This document shows positions 1 through 5,404 of a stretch of 6,721 nt of DNA, piece after piece; within the stretch, counting starts at the first letter, position 1; each line of letters starts with the position of its first letter. Source of the DNA: Bulleidia sp. Lineage in GTDB: Bacteria > Bacillota_I > Bacilli_A > Erysipelotrichales > Erysipelotrichaceae. The stretch lies in the NCBI GenBank assembly GCA_016293365.1, contig JAEDEK010000103.1, positions 1 to 6,721 on the forward strand, given 5' to 3'. The position numbers and the translations under genes are program-made. The notes beneath the pieces are model-generated. The model was not told where the DNA came from. It ran no database searches and saw nothing but the letters and a program-made list of their open reading frames with translations.

Positions 1-156
1 CGGAAACTCCTACTTGTTTACGTTCAGAATTTCAGGCTCAAAAGCCAGTAACCGTATCGTTGATTGCAGAACTTACACCAGCCGTCTGCTCTCTATGCAT
101 CTCCATCAACGGTATCTCTTCGTCATCGCCCTTATGTATAGGTGCTTTTGTTATGC
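1..156 (-). promoter_or_regulatory. T-box riboswitch leader (5' part; continues off the left edge)
   Basis: Read on the minus strand, this stretch has the order of elements of a T-box stem I, an RNA that binds uncharged tRNA and controls an aminoacyl-tRNA synthetase, amino-acid biosynthesis or transport gene. From 131 down there is GGGCGATGACG with a kink-turn-like GATGA, then AAGAGATA (5' side of the specifier loop, about 120-113). CGTTGAT (111-105) pairs with ATCAACG (64-58). The apical part, AGAGAGCAGACGGCTGG followed by TGTAAG and TTCTGC (94-66), matches the conserved AG-bulge and distal-loop pattern. GGGC pairs with GCCT near 37-34 to close the stem. AAGTAGG...CCG (15-1) is the usual entry to stem III. 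The antiterminator with the TGG tRNA-end bulge would lie further left, so the regulated gene is not visible. The specifier should lie in 57-45; UAC (Tyr), ACU (Thr), CUG (Leu) and UGG (Trp) all occur there and I cannot choose between them. Confidence 0.82.
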
Positions 157-163
157 AGGTATA

Positions 164-192
164 TTTATAACACTGCTTTGAACACCCTGCAA
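164..192 (-). promoter_or_regulatory. Promoter of the T-box leader
   Basis: On the minus strand TTGCAG (192-187) is followed by a 17-base spacer and TATAAA (169-164), a good sigma-A promoter. Initiation would be near 157-156, a few bases before the paired base of the T-box stem I. The promoter lies just beyond the terminator of the upstream regulator gene, so the leader and its downstream gene form an independent transcription unit. Confidence 0.7.
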
Positions 193-248
193 GCAGATTC
201 AGAAAATAATTGTGCAAAAATCGCAGGGATATATGAAAATATTTACAT

Positions 249-277
249 AAATAAAAACCTGATTGTAATGAATCAGG
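249..277 (-). terminator. Intrinsic terminator of the DtxR/MntR-family gene
   Basis: On the minus strand CCTGATT (277-271) and AATCAGG (264-258) form a 7-bp stem with a 6-base loop, followed by TTTTTATTT (257-249). The 5' arm starts within the last codon and includes the TGA stop (275-273), so the stop codon is part of the hairpin. It separates the regulator gene from the T-box unit downstream. Confidence 0.85.
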
Positions 278-644
278 CTTTGACTGCATTGATGTGATTC
301 TGAATGGCACGGAATGTTTCTTCACTGATGACATGTTCCATTTCACATGCATCTTCATTGGCTGTCTTTTCATTGACACCCAGTGTAACAAGCATCTGTG
401 CAAGAACTCTGTGTCGTTCGTATACTTTTTCGGCAATTTCTTTTCCGGTATCTGTTAATGTAATATATCCGGCAGTACTGACATTTATTTTACCTGATTC
501 CTTCAGGTGTTTCATTGCTACGCTGACACTTGGCTTTGAAAAGTTCAGCTCAATCGCGATGTCAATCGAACGTACAACAGGTAGTCTTTCACTCAGAATC
601 AGGATGGTTTCCAGATAGTCTTCTGAAGAACGATTATGTTTCAT
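273..644 (-). CDS. DtxR/MntR-family metal-dependent transcriptional repressor
   Basis: A 123-residue regulator that should bind DNA when loaded with Fe(II) or Mn(II). Residues 1-65 are the winged helix-turn-helix, with the recognition helix around SKPSVSVAMKHL (36-47). Residues 66-123 are the metal-binding/dimerization domain with ERHRVLAQ (76-83) and DACEMEHVIS (98-107). Alignment from memory puts metal ligands at D9, E12, H78, C100, E103 and H104. D9 corresponds to MntR Asp8, whereas C100 corresponds to DtxR Cys102 (Glu99 in B. subtilis MntR), so metal preference cannot be read off simply. The protein lacks the C-terminal SH3-like domain of DtxR (226 residues) and is slightly shorter than MntR (142). 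The start at 644 is chosen because GGGAGGAG lies 8 bases upstream (660-653); an upstream in-frame ATG at 707 would span the promoter and has no such site. It is transcribed away from the feo operon, which is its probable target. Confidence 0.92.
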   Translation of the reverse strand: MKHNRSSEDYLETILILSERLPVVRSIDIAIELNFSKPSVSVAMKHLKESGKINVSTAGYITLTDTGKEIAEKVYERHRVLAQMLVTLGVNEKTANEDACEMEHVISEETFRAIQNHINAVKA

Positions 645-678
645 TAATAAAACTCCTCCCTTGAATACGATTACAGGT

Positions 679-707
679 ATTGTATCGTTATGAAGAAAAA
701 AGTGCAA
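679..707 (-). promoter_or_regulatory. Promoter of the DtxR/MntR-family gene
   Basis: On the minus strand TTGCAC (707-702), a 17-base spacer and TACAAT (684-679) form a good sigma-A promoter about 20 bases before the ribosome binding site. The feoA operator palindromes lie upstream of this -35 box, not over it, so the regulator may be expressed constitutively or only mildly autoregulated. A weak dyad, ACGAT (667-671) with ATCGT (684-688), spans the -10 region. Confidence 0.7.
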
Positions 708-726
708 TTGAGTTGATCGAATATTA

Positions 727-755
727 TTGACAGCTAATTATAATTAGTATAAACT
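727..755 (+). promoter_or_regulatory. Promoter of the feo operon
   Basis: A consensus -35 box TTGACA lies at 727-732. The -10 is either TATAAA at 748-753 (15-base spacer) or TAAACT at 750-755 (17-base spacer). The first feoA has a strong AGGAGG at 770-775, 8 bases before its ATG. Both operator palindromes (734-757) cover the spacer and -10, so a bound repressor would block RNA polymerase. Confidence 0.65.
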
Positions 756-757
756 AA
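734..757. promoter_or_regulatory. Probable DtxR-family operator: two interlocked palindromes
   Basis: CTAATTATAATTAG (734-747) is a perfect 14-bp palindrome. TTAGTATAAACTAA (744-757) is a second dyad with perfect 5-bp arms (TTAGT/ACTAA), sharing TTAG with the first. The dyad centres are 10 bp apart, about one helical turn. TTAG...CTAA half-sites are typical of DtxR-family operators, and the regulator gene is adjacent and divergent. The assignment of the binding protein is inference from sequence style and location. Confidence 0.7.
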
Positions 758-783
758 CCAAGTGATGACAGGAGGAAAAGGAT

Positions 784-996
784 ATGCCACTTGCATTCAC
801 TGCAGCAGGTAAGACTGTGAAAATCGTCAAGGTAAAAGGAAAGGATGATACGGTCCGTTTCCTGCAGAATCTTGGTTTTGTGGAAGGTGAGCCGGTTGCG
901 GTGATCAGCGAAAATGCCGGTGGTCTGATTGTAAAAATCAAGGATGGCAGAGTTGCGATCAGTAAGGAAATGGCATGCAGAATTCTTGTTGGATGA
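784..996 (+). CDS. feoA: FeoA family ferrous-iron transport protein (first copy)
   Basis: A 70-residue soluble protein consisting of one FeoA SH3-like beta-barrel domain. FeoA proteins act in the cytosol with FeoB in Fe(II) import, probably by modulating its GTPase or assembly. The domain reads from AGKTVKIVKVKG (8-19) through RFLQNLGFVEGEPVAV (25-40), the typical turn after the first half, to GGLIVKIKDGRVAIS (46-60). It lacks the APLGDPIEV segment seen in the next gene, so the two copies belong to different FeoA subtypes and are not a recent duplication. Start chosen on AGGAGG 8 bases upstream. It is the first gene of the feo operon, 11 bases before the second feoA. Confidence 0.92.
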   Translation: MPLAFTAAGKTVKIVKVKGKDDTVRFLQNLGFVEGEPVAVISENAGGLIVKIKDGRVAISKEMACRILVG

Positions 997-1007
997 AAGG
1001 ATAAATG

Positions 1008-1229
1008 ATGAAAACACTGAAGGAAGTAACATGTGGCAGCACAGTCAATGTTGTCAGGATTCATGGCGAAGGGGCAGTACGCCGACGGATCATGGATATG
1101 GGGATTACAAAACCTGTGGAAATCTATGTACGCAAGGTGGCACCATTAGGAGATCCGATTGAAGTAACAGTACGTGGATATGAGCTGTCTTTACGTAAAG
1201 CAGACTGTGAGATGATTGAAGTGGAATGA
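1008..1229 (+). CDS. feoA: FeoA family ferrous-iron transport protein (second copy)
   Basis: A 73-residue FeoA SH3-like protein of the classic subtype, with VRRRIMDMGITKPVEIYV in the middle, then APLGDPIEVTVRGYELSLRK, the conserved FeoA core. It is predicted to be a cytosolic partner of FeoB. Two adjacent ATGs occur at 1005 and 1008. AAAGGA (996-1001) is only 3 bases from the first but 6 from the second, so 1008 is preferred; the alternative adds one Met. It follows the first feoA after 11 bases and precedes feoB by 50 bases that contain an operator-like palindrome. Tandem non-identical feoA genes before feoB are common in anaerobic Firmicutes and may form a hetero-complex with FeoB; that is inference. 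Confidence 0.92.
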   Translation: MKTLKEVTCGSTVNVVRIHGEGAVRRRIMDMGITKPVEIYVRKVAPLGDPIEVTVRGYELSLRKADCEMIEVE

Positions 1230-1254
1230 CTTCTCTTATTTTTTGAAAATGAAG

Positions 1255-1268
1255 TTAGTTAAAACTAA
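1255..1268. promoter_or_regulatory. Second DtxR-box-like palindrome, upstream of feoB
   Basis: TTAGTTAAAACTAA has perfect 6-bp arms (TTAGTT/AACTAA) around a 2-base centre and matches the operator at 744-757 in 12 of 14 positions. It ends 2 bases before the GGAGG ribosome binding site of feoB (1271-1275). Only weak promoter elements are visible nearby (TTGAAA at 1243-1248), so it may control an internal promoter, act as a roadblock, or strengthen repression by looping with the upstream site. Confidence 0.6.
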
Positions 1269-1279
1269 TTGGAGGAAAT

Positions 1280-3409
1280 ATGAATATCAGAATCGCACTT
1301 GCCGGTAATCCGAACAGTGGAAAGACAACCCTGTTCAATGCATTGACCGGTTCAAATCAGTACACAGGTAACTGGCCTGGTGTTACAGTAGAAAAAAAGG
1401 AAGGAAAACTGAAGGGCTATGGAAAAGGAGAAACAACAGTAACTGTTGTGGATCTGCCTGGCATCTATTCTCTTTCTCCTTATACACTGGAAGAAGTCGT
1501 ATCCAGAAAATATCTGCTGGAAGAAAAACCGGAAGCAATCATCAATATTGTGGATGGTACAAATCTGGAACGGAACCTGTATCTGACAACACAGCTCAAG
1601 GAAACAGGTATTCCGATGGTGACAGCAGTCAATATGATGGACCTTGTCAGAAAAAATAAAGAAGAGCTCAATCTTGCACAGATGGAAAAAGATCTTGGAT
1701 GTCCGGTCGTGGAAATCTCTGCCTTAAAAGAAGAAGGGATTGAACGGTTGATTGAAACAGCTGTTTCAGTTGCGAAAAAGGCAGAGCCATCTCATCGAAT
1801 CGTCTTTGATGAAAAGCTGGAATCCGTTATTTCTGCGATTGAAACGAAACTGGATGGCCTGCTTCCACCGGATCATGCTGTCTGGTATGCCATCAAGGTG
1901 TTTGAAAGGGATGAAAAAGTTGTAGAACAGCTATGTCTGACAGCTTCCCTGAAGCGACAGATCGAAGAATATATCTCTTCGATCGAAAAGGAATATGATG
2001 ATGACAGTGAAAGCATCATCACATCCGCAAGATATCATCAGATTGAGACAATAATTCATGACTGTTATGTCAGAAGAAACAGACAGAGTGATTCCATCTC
2101 TGATCGGATTGATAGGGTTGTGACAAACAGAATTCTTGCATTACCGATCTTTGCACTCGTCATGTTCCTTGTATACTATGTTTCTGTTACAACCGTAGGT
2201 TCTATCCTGACAGATTTTGTCAATGATACGCTGTTTGGTGAATGGATTCTGCCATCAGCGGCAGCTGCACTGGAGTCCATTGGATGTGCCGAGTGGCTCA
2301 GTGGACTTGTGGTGGATGGCATCATCGGTGGTGTTGGTGCCGTACTTGGATTTGTTCCACAGATCTTTGTTCTCTATCTGTTTCTGGCAGTTCTGGAAGA
2401 TTGTGGCTACATGGCAAGAATTGCCTTTATCATGGACAGAATCTTCCGTCGATTCGGGTTGTCCGGTAAAAGCTTCATCCCAATGCTGATCGGGACAGGA
2501 TGCGGTGTACCTGCCATCATGGCAAGCCGCACCATTGAACAGGAAAGAGACCGTCGTATGACAATCATGACGACAACCTTCATTCCATGTTCCGCAAAGC
2601 TGCCGATTATTGCATTGATTGCAGGGGCACTGTTCGATGGTGCTGCCTGGGTAGCACCAAGTGCATACTTTACCGGTATTGCGGCAATTGTCACTTCCGG
2701 TATTGTCCTGAAAAAGACAAGACTGTTTGCCGGAGATCCATCTCCATTTGTCATGGAACTTCCGGATTATCATATCCCGTCTGTTAAGAATGTATTCCAC
2801 AGTGTATGGGAAAGAGGCTCCTCCTTTGTGAAGAAAGCTGGTACAATCATTCTGTTATCCACCATCATTGTATGGTTTATGCAGGCATTCGGATTTGAAA
2901 ACGGTGCATTTACAATGGTGGAAGACATGAATAACAGCATACTGGCAATGGCAGGCAACTGCATTGCGTGGATCTTTACACCACTTGGATGGGGTGACTG
3001 GAAGGCGGCATCTGCTGCTGTAACAGGACTTGTCGCAAAGGAAAACGTCGTCGGAACATTCGGTGTTCTGTATGGGTTTGGCGAAGTTGCTGAGGATGGT
3101 ATGGAACTGTGGGGAACACTGTCCAGTGAGTTTACAGAATTCTCCGGGTTCTCCTTCCTTGTATTCAATCTTTTATGTGCACCATGCTTTGCGGCAATGG
3201 GTGCAATCGCAAGAGAAATGAACAGTGCCAGGTGGTTCTGGATCGCAATCGGCTATCAGACACTGCTTGCCTATGCATGTTCTCTGTGTATTTACCAGGT
3301 GGGAACATGGGTTACTACAGGTGTGTTTACACCCGGTACTGTCATTGCATGTATTATGATCATCGGATTTATATATCTGCTGATCAGACCTGAAAGAAAG
3401 GTGGCATAA
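1280..3409 (+). CDS. feoB: Ferrous iron transport protein B (FeoB)
   Basis: A 709-residue inner-membrane Fe(II) transporter with an N-terminal GTPase. G motifs are clear: G1 GNPNSGKT (9-16), G2 in PGVTVE with T36, G3 DLPG (58-61), G4 NMMD (118-121) and G5 SAL (147-149). Residues about 170-275 are the helical guanine-dissociation-inhibitor-like linker. The membrane part (about 283-705) contains the FeoB signatures LEDCGYMARIAFIMDR (372-387), GTGCGVPAIMASRTIE (405-420) and FIPCSAKLP (434-442), plus a C-terminal gate repeat with GLVAKENVVGT (583-593) and LLCAPCFAAMGAI (631-643). C408, C437, C633 and C636 lie in conserved membrane segments. Length is normal for the Firmicutes form, and no frameshift is seen. 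Start chosen on GGAGG just upstream (1271-1275). Its stop abuts the start of the Cys-rich partner. Regulation is probably by the DtxR-family protein via sites at 734-757 and 1255-1268. Confidence 0.98.
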   Translation: MNIRIALAGNPNSGKTTLFNALTGSNQYTGNWPGVTVEKKEGKLKGYGKGETTVTVVDLPGIYSLSPYTLEEVVSRKYLLEEKPEAIINIVDGTNLERNLYLTTQLKETGIPMVTAVNMMDLVRKNKEELNLAQMEKDLGCPVVEISALKEEGIERLIETAVSVAKKAEPSHRIVFDEKLESVISAIETKLDGLLPPDHAVWYAIKVFERDEKVVEQLCLTASLKRQIEEYISSIEKEYDDDSESIITSARYHQIETIIHDCYVRRNRQSDSISDRIDRVVTNRILALPIFALVMFLVYYVSVTTVGSILTDFVNDTLFGEWILPSAAAALESIGCAEWLSGLVVDGIIGGVGAVLGFVPQIFVLYLFLAVLEDCGYMARIAFIMDRIFRRFGLSGKSFIPMLIGTGCGVPAIMASRTIEQERDRRMTIMTTTFIPCSAKLPIIALIAGALFDGAAWVAPSAYFTGIAAIVTSGIVLKKTRLFAGDPSPFVMELPDYHIPSVKNVFHSVWERGSSFVKKAGTIILLSTIIVWFMQAFGFENGAFTMVEDMNNSILAMAGNCIAWIFTPLGWGDWKAASAAVTGLVAKENVVGTFGVLYGFGEVAEDGMELWGTLSSEFTEFSGFSFLVFNLLCAPCFAAMGAIAREMNSARWFWIAIGYQTLLAYACSLCIYQVGTWVTTGVFTPGTVIACIMIIGFIYLLIRPERKVA

Positions 3410-3589
3410 ATGGGAACGATTTTTGTATTACTGGTGATCTGTGCAGTTGTTGTATGGATCATCCGCAACATGATCAATGATCATAAAAACGGTAAATCCG
3501 TCAGCTGCGGATGCAGCTGCAGCAGCTGTCATGGAGCATGTCATCAGAATCTGAAAAAAGAAATCGAACGATTAAGAAATGCAGAATAA
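3410..3589 (+). CDS. FeoB-associated Cys-rich membrane protein
   Basis: A 59-residue protein with one N-terminal membrane helix (about residues 3-19, FVLLVICAVVVWII) and a short charged segment. It then has a Cys cluster, SCGCSCSSCHGACHQ (32-46: C33, C35, C37, C40, C44, with H41 and H45), and ends in a charged helix, KKEIERLRNAE. This is the pattern of the small FeoB-associated Cys-rich family found downstream of feoB in Firmicutes. The start ATG (3410-3412) follows the feoB TAA with no gap, and the ribosome binding site (AAAGG, 3397-3401) is inside feoB, which implies translational coupling. The Cys cluster would face the cytosol if the positive-inside rule holds (RN and DHKNGK after the helix). 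A role in handing over or binding Fe(II), or in redox protection, is inference. It is the last gene before the operon terminator. Confidence 0.9.
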   Translation: MGTIFVLLVICAVVVWIIRNMINDHKNGKSVSCGCSCSSCHGACHQNLKKEIERLRNAE

Positions 3590-3636
3590 CTGTTACTGGC
3601 TATATTGTTATTCGGCTTTGAAAATCATTTGTACTC

Positions 3637-3682
3637 ATACGGAAAACTGCAGGAGATATTGTCCTGTAGTTTTTCGTATTTT
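3637..3682 (+). terminator. Intrinsic terminator of the feo operon
   Basis: Arms 3637-3654 and 3662-3679 form an 18-bp stem with a 7-base loop. All positions pair in the plus-strand RNA, two of them as G-U wobbles (3642 with 3674 and 3649 with 3667), followed by TTTT (3679-3682). On the minus strand the wobbles become A-C mismatches and no T-run follows, so it favours the plus direction but could partly serve the convergent HerA-like gene, whose stop codon overlaps its T-run. Confidence 0.85.
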
Positions 3683-5222
3683 ACTTTCTTGTTCCAAAGA
3701 TTCCGCGTGAAATGGAATCCAGTGTGCCTTTGAGCAGCTGGTTAACCGCATTGGTTGCTGCCTGCTGGGCAATCTTTTCAACCGACTTTGTTTTCTTACC
3801 ACTCATCGCATTGACAAGGTTGGAAGAAACAGAGCGGGTGATGGAAGAAGTGGCAGAAGAAACAGCGCGGTTGACAGTTCTGCCTGCACTTTTTCTGAAT
3901 GCGGCTGCTTTCTGTTCCTGTTCGATCTGTTTCTGTGCTTCATTCTGCACTTCACTGATGATTTCAAAGGCAGATTCACGGTCAATGGTGTTTCTGTATG
4001 TTTCATCCAGTGGGGAAGAAGAGATGTAACGATTCATCTGATTTGGATCAGCTGGACCTTCTTTGGATTGAGGTGCCAGAATCTTTGTCTTTTCGACAAC
4101 GGAAGGCACACCTCTTTCATCCAGGAATGATACAAGTGCTTCTCCAACACCAAGATTCATGATTTCCTGTTCACAGTTGAATGCAGGGTTTGGACGGAAG
4201 GATGAAGCAGCTAGTCTGACTGCTTTGATCTCGGCTGGTGTGTAGGCATGCATAGCATGAGCAATCCGGTTTTGCAGCTGGGATAATACACTGTCTGGAA
4301 TATCCGATGGGGATTGTGAAATAAACCAGATGCCGACACCTTTGGAACGGATCAGCTTTACTGTCTGTGTAATCTTTTCAACAAATGCCTTTGGTGCATC
4401 GTTGAATAACAGATGTGCTTCATCAAAGAAGAATACCATCTTCGGCTTATCTGTATCTCCGACTTCCGGCAGCTTTTCAAATAAATCCGATAACATCCAC
4501 ATCAAAAACATGGAATAGATCTTCGGAGAGTGAATAATGGAGGAAGAAGAAAGAATATTGATTTCACCTCTGCCTTGAGAATCTGTCATAAACAGATCAT
4601 TGATATCCAGTGCGGGTTCACCAAAGAAGGCATCTGCTCCTTCATCTTCAATCTGCAGTAATGCCCGTTGAATGGCACCGATGGATTGAGCTGAGACATT
4701 GCCATAGGAGGCAGTCAGTTCTTTACGATGATCACTGACATACTGCAGCATGGATCTTAAGTCCTTCAAATCCAGAAGCAGAAGTCCGTTATCATCGGCA
4801 ACATGGAAGACGATGGAAAGGACCCCTTCCTGCACTTCACTCAGATTCAGTAACCGCGCAAGCAGTACAGGACCCATATCCGTTACCGTGACACGGACCG
4901 GAGTTCCTGCCTTACCGCTCAGATCCCAGAACGAAACCGGGAAAGCCTGAGGTTCATATGGAATACCGGCTTCCTTGCATCTTTCACTCATCCATGGTTT
5001 TTCAACGCCTGCTTCCATCATTCCGCTGATATCACCTTTGACATCTTCCAGGAATACAGGGACACCTGCATTGCTGAAACCTTCTGCAAGGACTTTCAGG
5101 GTTGTGGATTTACCTGTACCGGTGGCCCCGGTAATCAGGCCATGGCGGTTTGCTTTTGATAAAGGGAGGCAGATTCTTGCATCTGTACCGATGCCTGCAA
5201 ATATGTTGTGATCTGTATACAT
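3681..5222 (-). CDS. HerA-like ATPase, DUF853 / YjgR family
   Basis: A 513-residue P-loop ATPase of the FtsK/HerA superfamily, matching the DUF853 (helicase HerA-like C-terminal) family whose E. coli member is YjgR (about 500 residues). Visible motifs are Walker A GATGTGKST (32-40), FLEDVKGD (57-64) after it, Walker B KMVFFFDEAHLLF (261-273), the sensor segment GIWFISQSPSDIPDSVL (297-313), and QLQNRIAHAMHAYTP (315-329) with a probable arginine finger at R319. Residues about 415-445 are charged and helical (EQEQKAAAFRK). The tail to 513 is Ala/Ser/Arg-rich and ends SRGIFGTRK. Start at 5222 rather than the longer frame to 5315, because AGGAG (5235-5231) lies 8 bases upstream and the family homology begins here (MYTDHNIFAGIG). 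No nurA or other nuclease neighbour is present, so a role in DNA-end resection or defence is not supported by context. The family's cellular function is not established. Confidence 0.93.
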   Translation of the reverse strand: MYTDHNIFAGIGTDARICLPLSKANRHGLITGATGTGKSTTLKVLAEGFSNAGVPVFLEDVKGDISGMMEAGVEKPWMSERCKEAGIPYEPQAFPVSFWDLSGKAGTPVRVTVTDMGPVLLARLLNLSEVQEGVLSIVFHVADDNGLLLLDLKDLRSMLQYVSDHRKELTASYGNVSAQSIGAIQRALLQIEDEGADAFFGEPALDINDLFMTDSQGRGEINILSSSSIIHSPKIYSMFLMWMLSDLFEKLPEVGDTDKPKMVFFFDEAHLLFNDAPKAFVEKITQTVKLIRSKGVGIWFISQSPSDIPDSVLSQLQNRIAHAMHAYTPAEIKAVRLAASSFRPNPAFNCEQEIMNLGVGEALVSFLDERGVPSVVEKTKILAPQSKEGPADPNQMNRYISSSPLDETYRNTIDRESAFEIISEVQNEAQKQIEQEQKAAAFRKSAGRTVNRAVSSATSSITRSVSSNLVNAMSGKKTKSVEKIAQQAATNAVNQLLKGTLDSISRGIFGTRK

Positions 5223-5253
5223 GATGATATCTCCTGTGACGATTAATATATGT

Positions 5254-5284
5254 ATTATAACGTATAGATGTATTGTTTCTGTAA
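5254..5284 (-). promoter_or_regulatory. Possible promoter of the HerA-like gene
   Basis: On the minus strand a perfect TATAAT (5259-5254) lies 19 bases after TTACAG (5284-5279), giving a leader of about 25 bases before the ATG. The -10 is convincing; the -35 and the 19-base spacing are weak. Confidence 0.5.
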
Positions 5285-5361
5285 CGAAATGTGACAACAT
5301 ATGGATGTCATACATACTGTAAATATTACCAAATCAGCGAAAAACAGCAGAAAAAGAAAGA

Positions 5362-5404
5362 TTTCGCTTCGTAAAGCAGTGATATGGCGTTTTATGAAGC
5401 GAAA
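5362..5404. repeat. Inverted repeat in the gap between the HerA-like gene and the antiporter
   Basis: TTTCGCTTCGTAAA (5362-5375) and TTTATGAAGCGAAA (5391-5404) are complementary at 13 of 14 positions, and the exception is a G-U wobble in plus-strand RNA. The loop is 15 bases. The outer arm sequence also recurs directly: AGCGAAAAACAG (5336-5347) and AGCGAAAACAG (5398-5408), so the arm at 5362-5368 can pair with either copy. On the minus strand the hairpin is followed by TCTTTCTTTTTC, which would suit a back-up terminator for the antiporter transcript. A protein-binding site is the alternative. Confidence 0.65.

Noticed and set aside
38..436. Minus-strand open frame of 132 codons overlapping the regulator gene and the T-box.
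   Set aside because: Its first half is another frame of the DtxR-family gene and its second half runs through a terminator, a promoter and the T-box stem I; there is no ribosome binding site and no family resemblance.
645..707. Longer start (ATG at 707) for the DtxR-family regulator.
   Set aside because: It would encode 21 residues unlike the family N-terminus, and the -10 and -35 boxes lie within or at the end of this segment; GGGAGGAG supports the ATG at 644.
2255..2800. Minus-strand 181-codon open frame within feoB.
   Set aside because: Antisense shadow of the FeoB membrane domain, with an unnatural Cys/His/Asn-rich composition and no start signals.
3681..5222. Interpretation of the HerA-like gene as part of an anti-phage defence system.
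   Set aside because: No nuclease, Sir2-like, methylase or other defence partner is adjacent, and the protein matches the housekeeping-like DUF853/YjgR type rather than defence HerA proteins.
5223..5315. N-terminal extension of the HerA-like protein to an upstream ATG at 5315.
   Set aside because: The extension spans the TATAAT promoter, has no ribosome binding site, and lies before the conserved start of the family. AGGAG is correctly placed for the ATG at 5222.
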